Source: Occallatibacter sp.
GTDB lineage: Bacteria > Acidobacteriota > Terriglobia > Terriglobales > Acidobacteriaceae
Direction: 5' to 3'
Assembly (NCBI GenBank): GCA_017883405.1
Contig: JADGNO010000031.1
Span: 1 to 61,583, forward strand
Length of the DNA: 61,583 nucleotides
Of this stretch, positions 17,770 through 27,840 are shown one piece after another (the first letter of the stretch is position 1; every line of letters starts with the position of its first letter). The translations under genes and the position numbers were made by a program. Under the pieces are notes generated by a model. The model saw only the letters and a program-made list of their open reading frames with translations. It had not been told where the DNA came from and searched no databases.

Positions 17770-20700
17770 CTAAGCAGTCGCCGGTGTCGCGGCGAGGTTC
17801 TCAAGCAACTCGCGAATTTCAAGCAAGACTTCATCGGACCGCGTTGCTTTCAACGGATATTTCAACAAACCTTGCGGGGCAAATTGCGCTCCGCGTTTGG
17901 CGTTGCGTGCTACAAGCCGCATCAGGTTCTGTGGATCCACAGCGGCGTTCTGCGCAAAGCGCACATGCAGCTCGCCGCGCCTGCGATCGACTTGCGCAAC
18001 GCCGATATGTTCGCACTCCAGGCGTAGCGACGCGGCCTCTAGCAGGTAAACGGAAGCATCAGGCAATGCGCCATAACGATCTTCCATCTCGGCGCGCACT
18101 TCACGTATGTCCGGCTCGCTCCTGGCCCCGGCGATTTTCTTGTAGAGCCGCAGCCGCTGATTTTCTTCGGGCACGTAACTTTCGTCGATGCGCAAAGCGA
18201 TGCCGAGATTGAGCTGCGTGGTCGGCTGATCTTCACTGCCTTCGCCCTTTAGTTCCTTCACTGCGGCTTCAAGCATTGTTGTATACAGTTCGAATCCTAC
18301 CGCTTCAATATGGCCGCTCTGTTCACCGCCCAACATGTTGCCCGCGCCGCGCAACTCCAGGTCGAGCGCCGCAATCTTGAAGCCCGCGCCAAGGTCGCTG
18401 AACTCTTTCAGCGCTGCCAGCCTTCTGCGCGCGATATCGGTAAGTTCCGTATCAGGCGGAATCAAGAGATAGGCGTAGGCGCGACGATTGGAACGGCCCA
18501 CACGCCCGCGCAACTGGTACAGTTCACTCAAGCCATGACGGTCCGCACGGTTGATCAGCATGGTATTGGCCATGGGAATATCAAGTCCGTTCTCGATGAT
18601 CGTTGTGGCTACCAGTACGTCGTACTCATGATGCATGAAGGCGAGCATGACACGTTCGAGCTCTGTCTCGCCCATCTGGCCGTGGCCAACGGCGACCCGC
18701 GCAGCAGGAACAAGTTCTTGAATCCGAGAAGCGATATCGTAAATGGACTCCACGCGGTTATGCACAAAGTAAACCTGACCGCCGCGTTCCAATTCCACCT
18801 CAATGGCAGAGCGCACAATCTTCTCGTCGAACTTCGCCACCAAAGTTTGGATAGCCATACGATCCTTGGGCGGCGTTTCAATCACGCTCATGTCGCGCAG
18901 GCCCACTAGAGACATGTGCAGCGTGCGCGGAATCGGCGTTGCGCTCATGGCGAGCACATCGATCTCCTTGCGCATCTGTTTCAGCCGCTCCTTGTGGCGC
19001 ACGCCGAATCGTTGTTCCTCGTCGACGATGAGCAAACCAAGATCCTGAAATTTGATGTCTTTGGAGAGCAGGCGATGCGTGCCGATCAGGATGTCGACCT
19101 TTCCTGTCTCCACCTTTTCAACAATAACCTTTTGCTCTTTCGGAGTACGGAAGCGAGAGATCATCTCAATATTGATAGGGAATTGCGAGAACCGCTTCTT
19201 GAATGTCTCGAAATGCTGGAAGCTGAGGACTGTTGTCGGCGTAAGCACGGCAACCTGTTTGCCATCCTGCACGGCCTTGAATGCTGCACGCATGGCTACC
19301 TCAGTTTTGCCATAACCAACATCGCCGCATAGCAGGCGATCCATTGGCGTGGTCGACTCCATGTCCTGCTTGATAGCGCTAATCGCCGTGAGCTGATCGT
19401 CCGTCTCGTTGTAATCGAACGAGTCTTCAAATTCACGTTGGAATTCATTGTCCTTGGAAAAGGCTGTGCCTTCTGCCGTGTGACGCTGCGCGTATAGCTT
19501 CAGCAGTTCGGCGGCCATGTCTTGCATGGCCTTGCGCACGCGTGCCTTGGTCTTGGTCCACTGTTGCGAACCAAGCTTGTTCAAAACCGGTGCTGGACCT
19601 GTGTCGGTGGAGCGATATTTCTGTATCAGGTCCAGGCGCGTAAGGGGCACGTAGAGCTTTGCCTGCTCAGCAAACTCAAGGATCATGAACTCAACAGAGA
19701 GACCGTCCTGAATGATTTCCTTGAGGCCCTGATATTGAGCGATACCGTGTTCCACGTGGACGACATAATCGCCGATAGTCAGGTCGCGAAAGTCAGAGAC
19801 GAAAGCCGCCGTCTTGGAACGCTTGGGTTCCGGCCGCGCGGTGACATCTGCATCGTCAGAGAAATCGTTGGCGCCAAATAGAATCAGGTTTGCATTAGAG
19901 AAGCTGACGCCAGCCGCAATTGGCGATCGCACGATCACCGGCACGCGCAAATCGCCGGCCATATAACTCGCTTCTTCAAGGACCTGGTCGCCACCGTGGC
20001 GCATAGTTCGGCTGCCAAGTCGATATGGAATCTGATATTCGCGCAGCACGGTAGCGAGTCGTTCCACGTCGCCCTGATTGGGAGCGGCCAGCACGATGCG
20101 GGTCTCCGCCTGAATCAGGCTCTTCAACTGCTCGGTAAGAGCCGGGATCGAGCCATGAAAGCGGAGCGTGGGCCGTGAGTTCAACTCGATTTCGCCGAGC
20201 GTCGAGTCTTCATCAAGTACATCGATTGCACCAAGCTGATCGAGGTCGAGACCTATCTGCGAATTGAGCTGGGCCTGCAAAATCTCAGGCCGCACATAGA
20301 TGTCTTCGGGCCGGATAAGCGACCCGATGCCGGAGCGTTCGTGTCGCTGTTCGACCTTGTTCCACCAGCGGTCGATTTGATTGCGCACCATGCCTGGCTC
20401 ATCGACAAACAACACGCTGCGCGGGGCCAAGGTAAGCAGAGACTTCTCGGCGCCGGCGACCGACGTGAAGAACTCCCAGCCTGGGAATACGCTGACGCCG
20501 CCTGCCGCTGCAGCTTCGACGGCCATTTCTTCCTCTTCATTTTCGGCTTGGGAAGCGGTGTCGAAATCGACTCGTTGTTTGCTGAGGCGCGCGTGAACCG
20601 CTGCCACCAAGCGTTCTGTTACGGGTGTTTCAGTAAGCGGCAGCAACTGGGCTTCATCCAGAGGAGACAGCGAACGTTGTGTCTCCGGATCAAATCGGCG

Positions 20701-21345
20701 GATGGTATCGATTTCATCGCCGAAAAACTCCACGCGGACGGGCCTGTCCTGCTCGGGGGAGTAGACGTCCAGAATTCCCCCGCGGCGAGTGAATTGTCCT
20801 GGCATTTCCACAAGGTCCATTTGCGTGTATCCGACAGAGGCCAGATGCGAGGTCAGGACTTCGATGTCCATCTCTTCGCCGCGACGCAATTGCACAGCCA
20901 GGCCGGCGTAGTATTCGCGGTCGAAGAGCTTGAGTGCAGCGGCTTCAATTGGTGCGATGACGATGTCGACTGCACCCGTGGCGAGCTTCCACAGTGCGGC
21001 GGCGCGCTGTTCCTGCACATCGGGGTGCGGCGAGAGATTTTCAAAAGGAAGAACATCGTGAGCAGGGAAACGGACTACACGCCCCGGATCGATAGCTCCT
21101 GTAAGCTCACAACCCGCTTTCAGCATGGGCTCAAGCGACTCTGCGGTTTTGTTATCCGCAACAACCACGACAACCGGACGCTTGGCCGCCCTGGCCATGA
21201 GTGGTATGTAGAGGGAGCGGGCGGTCGCAGTCAGTCCGGATACACGTCTCCGCCCCGCACCCAGGCTCAGATGCCTGATAACGCGATCAAAACCCGAACA
21301 GTGCTCCAGCTCCGCGAAAATATCGCGGACAAACGGGAGAATCAT
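17770..21345 (-). CDS. mfd: Transcription-repair coupling factor
   Basis: Mfd releases stalled RNA polymerase and recruits UvrA to the lesion. The protein is 1191 residues, normal for the family. The N-terminal part resembles the UvrB-homology module. It is followed by the RNA-polymerase-interacting domain (DYVVHVEHGIAQYQGL, about 517) and the RecG-like translocase with Walker A GDVGYGKTE (around residue 670), the DEEQ box IVDEEQRFGV, the SAT motif MSATPIPRTLHMS and motif VI QLRGRVGRSNRRAYAYLL. The C-terminal TRCF domain (LGIALRIDESYVPEENQRL) completes it. tdk lies upstream on the same strand. Confidence 0.97.
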   Translation of the reverse strand: MILPFVRDIFAELEHCSGFDRVIRHLSLGAGRRRVSGLTATARSLYIPLMARAAKRPVVVVVADNKTAESLEPMLKAGCELTGAIDPGRVVRFPAHDVLPFENLSPHPDVQEQRAAALWKLATGAVDIVIAPIEAAALKLFDREYYAGLAVQLRRGEEMDIEVLTSHLASVGYTQMDLVEMPGQFTRRGGILDVYSPEQDRPVRVEFFGDEIDTIRRFDPETQRSLSPLDEAQLLPLTETPVTERLVAAVHARLSKQRVDFDTASQAENEEEEMAVEAAAAGGVSVFPGWEFFTSVAGAEKSLLTLAPRSVLFVDEPGMVRNQIDRWWNKVEQRHERSGIGSLIRPEDIYVRPEILQAQLNSQIGLDLDQLGAIDVLDEDSTLGEIELNSRPTLRFHGSIPALTEQLKSLIQAETRIVLAAPNQGDVERLATVLREYQIPYRLGSRTMRHGGDQVLEEASYMAGDLRVPVIVRSPIAAGVSFSNANLILFGANDFSDDADVTARPEPKRSKTAAFVSDFRDLTIGDYVVHVEHGIAQYQGLKEIIQDGLSVEFMILEFAEQAKLYVPLTRLDLIQKYRSTDTGPAPVLNKLGSQQWTKTKARVRKAMQDMAAELLKLYAQRHTAEGTAFSKDNEFQREFEDSFDYNETDDQLTAISAIKQDMESTTPMDRLLCGDVGYGKTEVAMRAAFKAVQDGKQVAVLTPTTVLSFQHFETFKKRFSQFPINIEMISRFRTPKEQKVIVEKVETGKVDILIGTHRLLSKDIKFQDLGLLIVDEEQRFGVRHKERLKQMRKEIDVLAMSATPIPRTLHMSLVGLRDMSVIETPPKDRMAIQTLVAKFDEKIVRSAIEVELERGGQVYFVHNRVESIYDIASRIQELVPAARVAVGHGQMGETELERVMLAFMHHEYDVLVATTIIENGLDIPMANTMLINRADRHGLSELYQLRGRVGRSNRRAYAYLLIPPDTELTDIARRRLAALKEFSDLGAGFKIAALDLELRGAGNMLGGEQSGHIEAVGFELYTTMLEAAVKELKGEGSEDQPTTQLNLGIALRIDESYVPEENQRLRLYKKIAGARSEPDIREVRAEMEDRYGALPDASVYLLEAASLRLECEHIGVAQVDRRRGELHVRFAQNAAVDPQNLMRLVARNAKRGAQFAPQGLLKYPLKATRSDEVLLEIRELLENLAATPATA

Positions 21346-21420
21346 CAGTCTCTAGTTTATCAGTGTCAGCGCACTGAGACTGCGCTGCAAAAAATGCATG
21401 GTAATGCGGAATAAGTGGCT

Positions 21421-22029
21421 TCAATGCGGCTTGCCTGGCAAAACAAAATGCTCAGCGCAACGAGGCTCGTAGGCATCGCCCGGAACCTTCACCGGGCTGT
21501 TGTAGGCTGCTGGTTTGCCTTCGATGAGCCGCTGAGAATAGAGCGCTCGCGCGCCACAGGAGCAATAGGCCATGCACTCCGTAATGCTGCCGCCGTACGA
21601 ATTCACAAGCCAGGTCAGGTTTAGCATTTCGCCAAATGGAAGTGCACGAAAATCCAGATCGAGTCCGGCAATTAGAACATCGTGATTTGCATCCAGAAGG
21701 TGACGTGTAAAAAGGAACAGCTCGCTTACGAACTGTCCTTCGTCGATGGCGATGCACTCGATCTTCTTGCCGATTTCTTTTTCCTTTTGGGCGATGGCTT
21801 TGAGAACTTCCCAGGGGTTCTGCGAACCGAACTCAAGCGCGTTCATCTTTCCATGGCCATTTGGGTTGCGGCTTTCGATTACGCCTGGACCGCCTTTTGT
21901 ATCGTCGCTTGGTTTTAAAACAAGAACGTATTGGCTCGCGTACTGACGCCGCATTTCGGCGCGCCGCAATAACTCTGCGGTCTTGTTGCTCCTCATTGGC
22001 CCCATCATAAGTTCAAGCTTGCCTGCCAC
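21421..22029 (-). CDS. tdk: Thymidine kinase (TK1 type) with altered P-loop
   Basis: Tdk phosphorylates thymidine for the salvage pathway. The 202-residue protein starts at GTG 22029. It has the TK1 layout: P-loop region (10-17), IAIDEGQF (catalytic Glu), LIAGLDLDFRALPFGEM lasso/hinge segment, and a zinc site provided by Cys residues in CSCGARA and by RCAEHF near the C-terminus. The P-loop reads GPMRSNKT where GPMFSGKT/S is usual: Asn replaces the Gly before the catalytic Lys. The codons (AGC AAC AAG ACC) are clear, so the change is real or allelic, not a reading error of mine. Confidence 0.92.
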   Translation of the reverse strand: MAGKLELMMGPMRSNKTAELLRRAEMRRQYASQYVLVLKPSDDTKGGPGVIESRNPNGHGKMNALEFGSQNPWEVLKAIAQKEKEIGKKIECIAIDEGQFVSELFLFTRHLLDANHDVLIAGLDLDFRALPFGEMLNLTWLVNSYGGSITECMAYCSCGARALYSQRLIEGKPAAYNSPVKVPGDAYEPRCAEHFVLPGKPH

Positions 22030-22225
22030 GGTCTCAACCTTTCCGTTGAAAAATATTTCAGCGCTTCCGGCCTTCCATCATAGCTCTCTAGAGTTAGGGT
22101 CCACTCTGGAAAAGAAGCTCATTTAAGCGGGATCGCCCTAATGCCGGTGCAGACTCGTAGTTATGCAGGTGCTGGTTGACACCGGTAGAATGCAGGCAGC
22201 GTTTGCAGCGCATATTGGAGTCATG

Positions 22226-23143
22226 ATGACGGCAAGACGATCTGAATCACCTCGCGTGTTGATTCTTGGCGCCGCAGGGCAAGTTGGTGTGGAACTGCAA
22301 CGAAGTTTTGCCGGATTTGGTTCAGTCGTTGCGGTCGACCGCGAGGCGTTCGATTTAGCCGATCCGAATGAGACGCGCGCACTGATTCGCCGAGAGAAAC
22401 CGGATGTAATCTTGAATGCTGCGGCATACACGGCTGTTGATCGCGCTGAATCCGAACCTGAAGTTGCGATGGCCATCAATGGACACGCCCCACGGACTCT
22501 GGCGGAAGAGGCTCAGCGAGCGAACGCACTATTGGTGCACTACTCCACCGACTACGTTTTCGACGGCACCAAGCGGGAGCCATGGCTTGAAACTGATAAA
22601 CCGAATCCGCTGAGCACATACGGAACGAGCAAACTCGCAGGGGAGCGCGCGATCCAGGGGGTCGGCGGTCGCTATCTGATCTTCAGAACCAGTTGGGTTT
22701 ACGGGCCCCACGGCAGAAACTTTCTGCAGACCATGCTTCGGCTTGCTGGCGAACGCGATCGTATATCAATTGTCGATGATCAGATCGGCTCTCCGACAAC
22801 CTCTAACGAACTCGCCCGAGCTACGCGCACGATTGTTGAAGGTGTGCTGTCTGAAAAATATGGATCAATGCATGAGTGGGCGGGACTGTATCACATGACA
22901 TGCTCAGATGCAGTTACGTGGTTTGGTTTCGCCCAGGCGATCTTTGCAAGAGCCCCCTCGAACTTGAACGTGCAGCTGCCTGAACTGATTTCCATTAAGA
23001 CAGAGGAATTTCCAACCGCGGCCAGGCGGCCCCTGTATTCCGTTCTTTCTAATCAAAAGCTCTTCGACCGATTTGGAGTAAGGCTCGCAAATTGGCAGAA
23101 AGCGCTGGATCAAGTCTTCAGTGCATTGAATTCCGCGCCTTAA
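22226..23143 (+). CDS. rfbD: dTDP-4-dehydrorhamnose reductase
   Basis: RmlD/RfbD makes dTDP-L-rhamnose with NAD(P)H, the last step of the rhamnose donor pathway. The extended-SDR protein has GAAGQVG (15-21 counted from ATG 22226), HYSTDYVFDG, and the catalytic Tyr132 and Lys136 in STYGTSKLAGE. The reading frame is open from ATG 22163. A GGAG five bases before ATG 22226 makes this the preferred start (305 residues). The other rml genes are not in the window. It opens the carbohydrate region. Confidence 0.9.
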   Translation: MTARRSESPRVLILGAAGQVGVELQRSFAGFGSVVAVDREAFDLADPNETRALIRREKPDVILNAAAYTAVDRAESEPEVAMAINGHAPRTLAEEAQRANALLVHYSTDYVFDGTKREPWLETDKPNPLSTYGTSKLAGERAIQGVGGRYLIFRTSWVYGPHGRNFLQTMLRLAGERDRISIVDDQIGSPTTSNELARATRTIVEGVLSEKYGSMHEWAGLYHMTCSDAVTWFGFAQAIFARAPSNLNVQLPELISIKTEEFPTAARRPLYSVLSNQKLFDRFGVRLANWQKALDQVFSALNSAP

Positions 23144-23162
23144 CTATTTCGGGCCGAAGCGA

Positions 23163-24263
23163 CTAAAACCTAAATCCGGGTTTCAATTCGCATTGGAATG
23201 TGATGGAGTTTTGTCCTTCTGTGCCGGGTCTTGAATTGCAAGACGCCCAACTCGTGTAGAGGTCAGGGCCGAGCGGGAACACCATGGGGGCGCCATTGAT
23301 TTCAGCCTCGAAGCTGAGGCCCTCCTGATCGGCGGGAAGAGTGAAGTGCATTACGCGGCCGAAGATGACCGGGTATGATTCGCGTACGCTCGATTCATTT
23401 GAATTGTGAAAGACCTCAGCTTCAACAAGAAAGCTTGCTGTGTCAGACCAATCGAGAGCCGAGGCCGTAATCGTACGGCCGCCCTGCGAAAAGCCGCCGG
23501 TATCGATACGGGTGAAAGGGCATGGGCCAGCGAAGCACGAGGCGCGCACGTTGCGGAACACGTTATTGGCACCGGCATCGAGCGTTGTTGAGGCGGTTGC
23601 GGCTCTCCACTGTCCGTCAGGCGAGCAGGGATTGTGCTGCTGGCACGGTACGTTGCCTTGGTTCACAATCTCGAAGGTCTTTACAGCAGTTGCAATGTTC
23701 CTCTGCACTGAAGTATTGACGGTATACCGGATGCGGATGTTCGACACCTGGGTCAGCGGCTTAGTCGATCCTGTAGGGGTGAGCGATGCGGCAACGGGAT
23801 CCAAGGCGGCCACATACAGTTTTTTGATCTTTGCGCGGGCTCCGATGAGTAGTTTCAAATCAAGAGGTTTGTAATCGGGGCTGCGAAAGCTGAGAGTTAC
23901 TTCTTCGCTCGGCCACACTTTCTCGCGAACGGTCAGATGGAAATAGCCGCTGGAGTCAGATTGTGTGATCGCGCTCGAAGTCCCGTCCCAGGCAGTAACT
24001 GAGACTCCTGAGATAGGTAACTCACGGCGGGGATCCTCATCTGATCGGACAACTGCGCCCTGAATCGAAACGAGTCCCGGTCGCCATTGCGAGACGCGAG
24101 GAACCATAAGAATGGTGACAGCTGCACCAGTTGAGACTATCAGCGCGCCGATTACAAGCCATTTCCATTTCATCGAAGAGAACTTTGATTCGACATAGTT
24201 AGATGCAGGCTGCGTCCCAAATGTAGTCCACGTACTAATGACTCCATTTCCTAAATCTCGCAT
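23163..24263 (-). CDS. Membrane-anchored protein with carboxypeptidase-regulatory-like domain
   Basis: This protein of 366 residues (336 if started at ATG 24173, MKWKWLVIGALIV) has a single transmembrane helix near the N-terminus. It is followed by an extracytoplasmic beta-sandwich that looks like a CarboxypepD_reg/CNA-B-type domain (VSIQGAVVRSDEDPRRELP to LSFRSPDYKPLDL, about 65-135). A Cys-containing C-terminal half has PCQQHNPCSPDG and CFAGPCPF. The second half is unlike anything I recognise. The ATG at 24173 directly before the TM helix is attractive; no good ribosome-binding site is seen for either start. It converges on rfbD and diverges from the glycoamylase gene. Confidence 0.7.
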   Translation of the reverse strand: MRDLGNGVISTWTTFGTQPASNYVESKFSSMKWKWLVIGALIVSTGAAVTILMVPRVSQWRPGLVSIQGAVVRSDEDPRRELPISGVSVTAWDGTSSAITQSDSSGYFHLTVREKVWPSEEVTLSFRSPDYKPLDLKLLIGARAKIKKLYVAALDPVAASLTPTGSTKPLTQVSNIRIRYTVNTSVQRNIATAVKTFEIVNQGNVPCQQHNPCSPDGQWRAATASTTLDAGANNVFRNVRASCFAGPCPFTRIDTGGFSQGGRTITASALDWSDTASFLVEAEVFHNSNESSVRESYPVIFGRVMHFTLPADQEGLSFEAEINGAPMVFPLGPDLYTSWASCNSRPGTEGQNSITFQCELKPGFRF

Positions 24264-24343
24264 CTAAGTCATTTAGCAGCTGCTTGCCGTAGAGCTCTGC
24301 GACGTGGGGATGTAGCCGCGACTTACTCAGCGATCGATTCGTA

Positions 24344-25729
24344 ATGGGCAAAGACAGAATGCAAGGGCCGTTCAGCAGACTGAGTTCGCGGCGCGGATTT
24401 CTACGCCAACTGGCATATTCGTCAATTGGTTTGCCGCTAGCGCGACCAATAAGCTTTTCCCTCGCCAGTTTGCCTCATCTTCGCTCGCAGTCCAAGCAGA
24501 TGGAATCGGGTACACCTCAGTCGGTACTCTCTCTAGAGGACGATCAGTTCCTGAATGGACTGGAACAGGCCAACTTTCTATTTTTCTGGGAACAAGCAAA
24601 TCCGAAGACCGGACTGATCAGAGATCGCTGCAACGTTCGCACTAACGACAACAACGTCGTAGCAAGCATCGCATCCAGTGGCTTTGGATTGACGGCTATC
24701 TGCATCGGCCATCAGCGTGGATTCATATCGCACGCTGAGGCGCGTCTGCGGGTTGTGCAAACACTCTCGTTCTTGTGGCACAAGGTACCCACGCATCGCG
24801 GATTCTTTTATCATTTTGCGAACATCAACACCGGCGAAAGGATATGGGAATCCGAGATTTCGTCGGTGGACACGGCCATCCTGTTGTGCGGCGTTCTCAC
24901 TTGCAGGCAATATTTTCAGGACAGAGACATCGATGAGCTTGCGCATGCAATCTTTGACAGGGTCGAGTGGACCTGGCTCTCAGAGGACACAAGCCTGCTT
25001 TCGCACGGCTGGACGCCGGAGATGGGATTTATTCCGTCTCGCTGGGATTTCTACAGCGAACTGATGATGATGTACCTGCTCGGCATGGGTTCGTCATCGC
25101 ATCCCTTAAATAAGGATGCGTGGTTTGCCTGGAAGCGTACAACGTTCGAGTACGAGGGACTGCGTTACATCGGATCGTTTGCACCGCTCTTCGTACATCA
25201 ATACTCGCAGGCGTGGTTTGATTTTCGAAACAAGCGCGATCAATTTGCAGACTACTTTCAAAATTCAGTTGTTGCGACAGAAGCTCATCGAATCTTTTGC
25301 GTCGATTTGAATGTGCAGTATTCCGACTACAGCAATGCGCTCTGGGGCATTACGGCCTCTGACTCAGAACGTGGATATGTGATCTGGGGTGGACCGCCTG
25401 CCACCGGCCCCATTGATGGAACCATCGCTCCTGCTGCGGCGGGCGGATCGTTGCCATTTTTGCCTTCTGAAACATTGCGCGTTTTGCGCACAATCCGCGA
25501 TCACTACCCTAAGGCCTGGTGCCGCTACGGATTTGTCGACGCCTTCAATCCACTCAACAATTGGTACGACACAGACGTGATTGGAATCGATACCGGAATA
25601 ACCATGGTGATGGCCGAAAACGTGCGTACGGGATTTGTATGGAACACATTCATGAAGAACCCTGAGGCCCAACGCGGGATGGAACTCGCCGGGTTTAAGA
25701 CCTTTGGCCCAAACCCGACCAAGCCTTGA
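24344..25729 (+). CDS. Exported glycoamylase-like (PF10091/GH144-type) glycoside hydrolase
   Basis: This 461-residue protein begins with a twin-arginine motif SRRGFLR (15-21) and a hydrophobic stretch, so it probably leaves the cell folded via Tat. The catalytic domain shows the family's FFWEQANPKTGLIRDR opening (about residue 76), ASSGFGLTAICIG, and the later ALWGITASDSERGYVIWG (about 335). PF10091 is the central domain of cyclic beta-1,2-glucan synthases, and GH144 relatives are endo-beta-1,2-glucanases. The neighbouring NdvB-like synthase makes beta-1,2-glucan degradation or trimming the best guess. Activity on another glucan is possible. Confidence 0.82.
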   Translation: MGKDRMQGPFSRLSSRRGFLRQLAYSSIGLPLARPISFSLASLPHLRSQSKQMESGTPQSVLSLEDDQFLNGLEQANFLFFWEQANPKTGLIRDRCNVRTNDNNVVASIASSGFGLTAICIGHQRGFISHAEARLRVVQTLSFLWHKVPTHRGFFYHFANINTGERIWESEISSVDTAILLCGVLTCRQYFQDRDIDELAHAIFDRVEWTWLSEDTSLLSHGWTPEMGFIPSRWDFYSELMMMYLLGMGSSSHPLNKDAWFAWKRTTFEYEGLRYIGSFAPLFVHQYSQAWFDFRNKRDQFADYFQNSVVATEAHRIFCVDLNVQYSDYSNALWGITASDSERGYVIWGGPPATGPIDGTIAPAAAGGSLPFLPSETLRVLRTIRDHYPKAWCRYGFVDAFNPLNNWYDTDVIGIDTGITMVMAENVRTGFVWNTFMKNPEAQRGMELAGFKTFGPNPTKP

Positions 25730-25974
25730 TCACGAATCGAGAGCACCCCAGGTGAGAAAGAATTATTGATTCGATGAAGGCGATTTAGCGCGTAATTGCC
25801 TAACTCAATAGGCATGAACAACGGATCATCGCTCCGCGGCATCGCATAGTCAGAGAAATATAGAGGCCATTCGCCATGCCCGGCGAAGTACTTGGTGCGC
25901 CTTGGTGTCTCGCACTCCTCTCACTTGTCCGCATCTGTGTGCGGAAGCCGAAAAGGGAGCATTAAATCCAATCA

Positions 25975-27834
25975 ATGAAACCCAGGGAAGACACAAGTAG
26001 CTCCAGCGATGAAGCGGCTGACTCAACGAAGCATCGCGGGAGCGCGTGGGGTGATCGTCTACGCGCACTCAAAAATATCCCGCCGGTTCTTCGCCTGGTC
26101 TGGGACTCGGGTCCCAAGGTCGTCTTCTGGAACATTACGATCCGCATTCTTGTTGCGTTCGTGCCAGTTGGCATCGGCATTGTTGGACGCTTCATTATCG
26201 ATGGCGTAAATCAACTTCGCATCCATCAGCCGCTCCCACAGAATTTTTGGTGGCTGGTTGGGGGGGAGTTGGCGCTTGCGGTGTTGATGGGCATTCTATC
26301 TCGCACCGTAGATTACTTCGATAGCTTACTCGCTGATCGGTACACGCACTACGTAAGCGTGGAGGTGATGCGCAAGGCCGCCGCGCTGGACGTGACGGTG
26401 TATGAAGATCCGGTTTTCTACGATCGACTGGAACGTGCGCGAGTGCAGGCCACGGACCGTCTGGCGATGATTCAGCAGATGGGGCGGCTGATACAGCAGA
26501 CGGTAACTGCAATCGCATTTTCGGCTGTGCTCATCCGCTATTCTCCCGCGCTTTTGTTCCTCTTGGTAGCCGGAATTCTTCCGGCGTTTTTGGGCGAAAG
26601 TCATTTTGCATTTCTCACCTACGCAAAAAACTTCCGCCAAACTCCTGCGCGGCGGCAGATGGATTACTTGAGGCAGGTGGGAGGCAGCAAGGAAGCATCG
26701 AAGGAGCTCAAGCTATTCAACCTGAGTAACTATCTGACCGATCGATTTCGCGGGCTGTCGCAGGCGATTTACGAAGAGAACGTTGCGCTCAATCGGCGCC
26801 GCTTGTTCTGGGGAGGATTGCTGGCGATTGTAGGGCAGCTTGGCTATTACGCGGCTTACGCGCTTAGCATCTTTAGAACTATCGAGGGGCGTTACACGAT
26901 TGGCGACCTGACACTAATTACCACCGCGATTATGCAGGCAATGTCGAACATTCAGCAGGTATTCTCGACCGCGTCAGGTGTGGCGGATCAGGCGCTCTTC
27001 CTTACCGATCTGCTCGCGTTCTTTGAGATGAAACCGAAGGTTGAGTCGCGCGCAAACGGTGTTCGAGTGCCGCGACCCGTGCAGCGCGGCTTTGAGTTTC
27101 GCAATGTGTCCTTTGTTTATCCGGGGACGACGAGGCGCATTCTCAGTGATTTTAATTTCACGCTGGCGCCGGGGCAGCGCGTTGCTCTCATCGGCGAAAA
27201 CGGCCAGGGCAAAACCACAGTCGTAAAGCTGATCACGCGTCTCTACGATCCGACGGAGGGCCAAATCTTCCTCGATGGTGTGGACCTTCGTGACTACGAT
27301 CTTGTCGATCTCCACTCGGAGATTGGCGTCATCTTTCAAGATTTCATGCGCTACGAAATGACCGCCCGCGAAAATATAACCGTCGGTCGCGTAGAGGTGC
27401 CCCATACAACCGAAGAAATTGAGTTTGCAGCGGAGAAGAGCCTGGCGTCGACGGTCGTGGAGAAACTGAAGGGCGGCTACGACCAGATGCTGGGGCGCCG
27501 TTTTGAAGGCGGGGTGGACCTTTCAGGTGGAGAGTGGCAGAAGCTGGCATTGGCTCGTGCTTACCTTCGCGATGCCCAACTACTGATTTTGGATGAACCT
27601 ACAGCATCGCTCGATGCACGAAGTGAATTGGAAGTATTTGAGCGATTCGCTGAACTCACTTACGACAAGATGGCCTTGCTCATCTCTCATCGGTTTTCAA
27701 CGGTGCGCATGGCAGATCGCATCGTCGTACTTGAGGGAGGGCGGCTGGTGGAAGAAGGAAGCCATGCGCAACTGATAGCACTTGGCGGACGTTATGCAGG
27801 AATGTTTGAGATGCAAGCCGCGAGTTATCGATGA
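25975..27834 (+). CDS. ABC exporter, fused permease and ATPase
   Basis: This 619-residue half-transporter has six TM segments within about 45-340 and a C-terminal nucleotide-binding domain. The domain has Walker A GENGQGKT (about 406-413), Q-loop FQDF, signature VDLSGGEWQK and Walker B LLILDEPTASLD, then the H-loop ISHRFS. It therefore works as a dimer. It ends six bases before the NdvB-like gene on the same strand, so an operon is very likely. NdvA/ChvA, the known exporter of cyclic beta-1,2-glucan, has the same architecture and size. By context this may export the synthase product; peptide or lipid export cannot be excluded. No strong ribosome-binding site is seen before ATG 25975. Confidence 0.9.
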   Translation: MKPREDTSSSSDEAADSTKHRGSAWGDRLRALKNIPPVLRLVWDSGPKVVFWNITIRILVAFVPVGIGIVGRFIIDGVNQLRIHQPLPQNFWWLVGGELALAVLMGILSRTVDYFDSLLADRYTHYVSVEVMRKAAALDVTVYEDPVFYDRLERARVQATDRLAMIQQMGRLIQQTVTAIAFSAVLIRYSPALLFLLVAGILPAFLGESHFAFLTYAKNFRQTPARRQMDYLRQVGGSKEASKELKLFNLSNYLTDRFRGLSQAIYEENVALNRRRLFWGGLLAIVGQLGYYAAYALSIFRTIEGRYTIGDLTLITTAIMQAMSNIQQVFSTASGVADQALFLTDLLAFFEMKPKVESRANGVRVPRPVQRGFEFRNVSFVYPGTTRRILSDFNFTLAPGQRVALIGENGQGKTTVVKLITRLYDPTEGQIFLDGVDLRDYDLVDLHSEIGVIFQDFMRYEMTARENITVGRVEVPHTTEEIEFAAEKSLASTVVEKLKGGYDQMLGRRFEGGVDLSGGEWQKLALARAYLRDAQLLILDEPTASLDARSELEVFERFAELTYDKMALLISHRFSTVRMADRIVVLEGGRLVEEGSHAQLIALGGRYAGMFEMQAASYR

Positions 27835-27840
27835 GATCAC

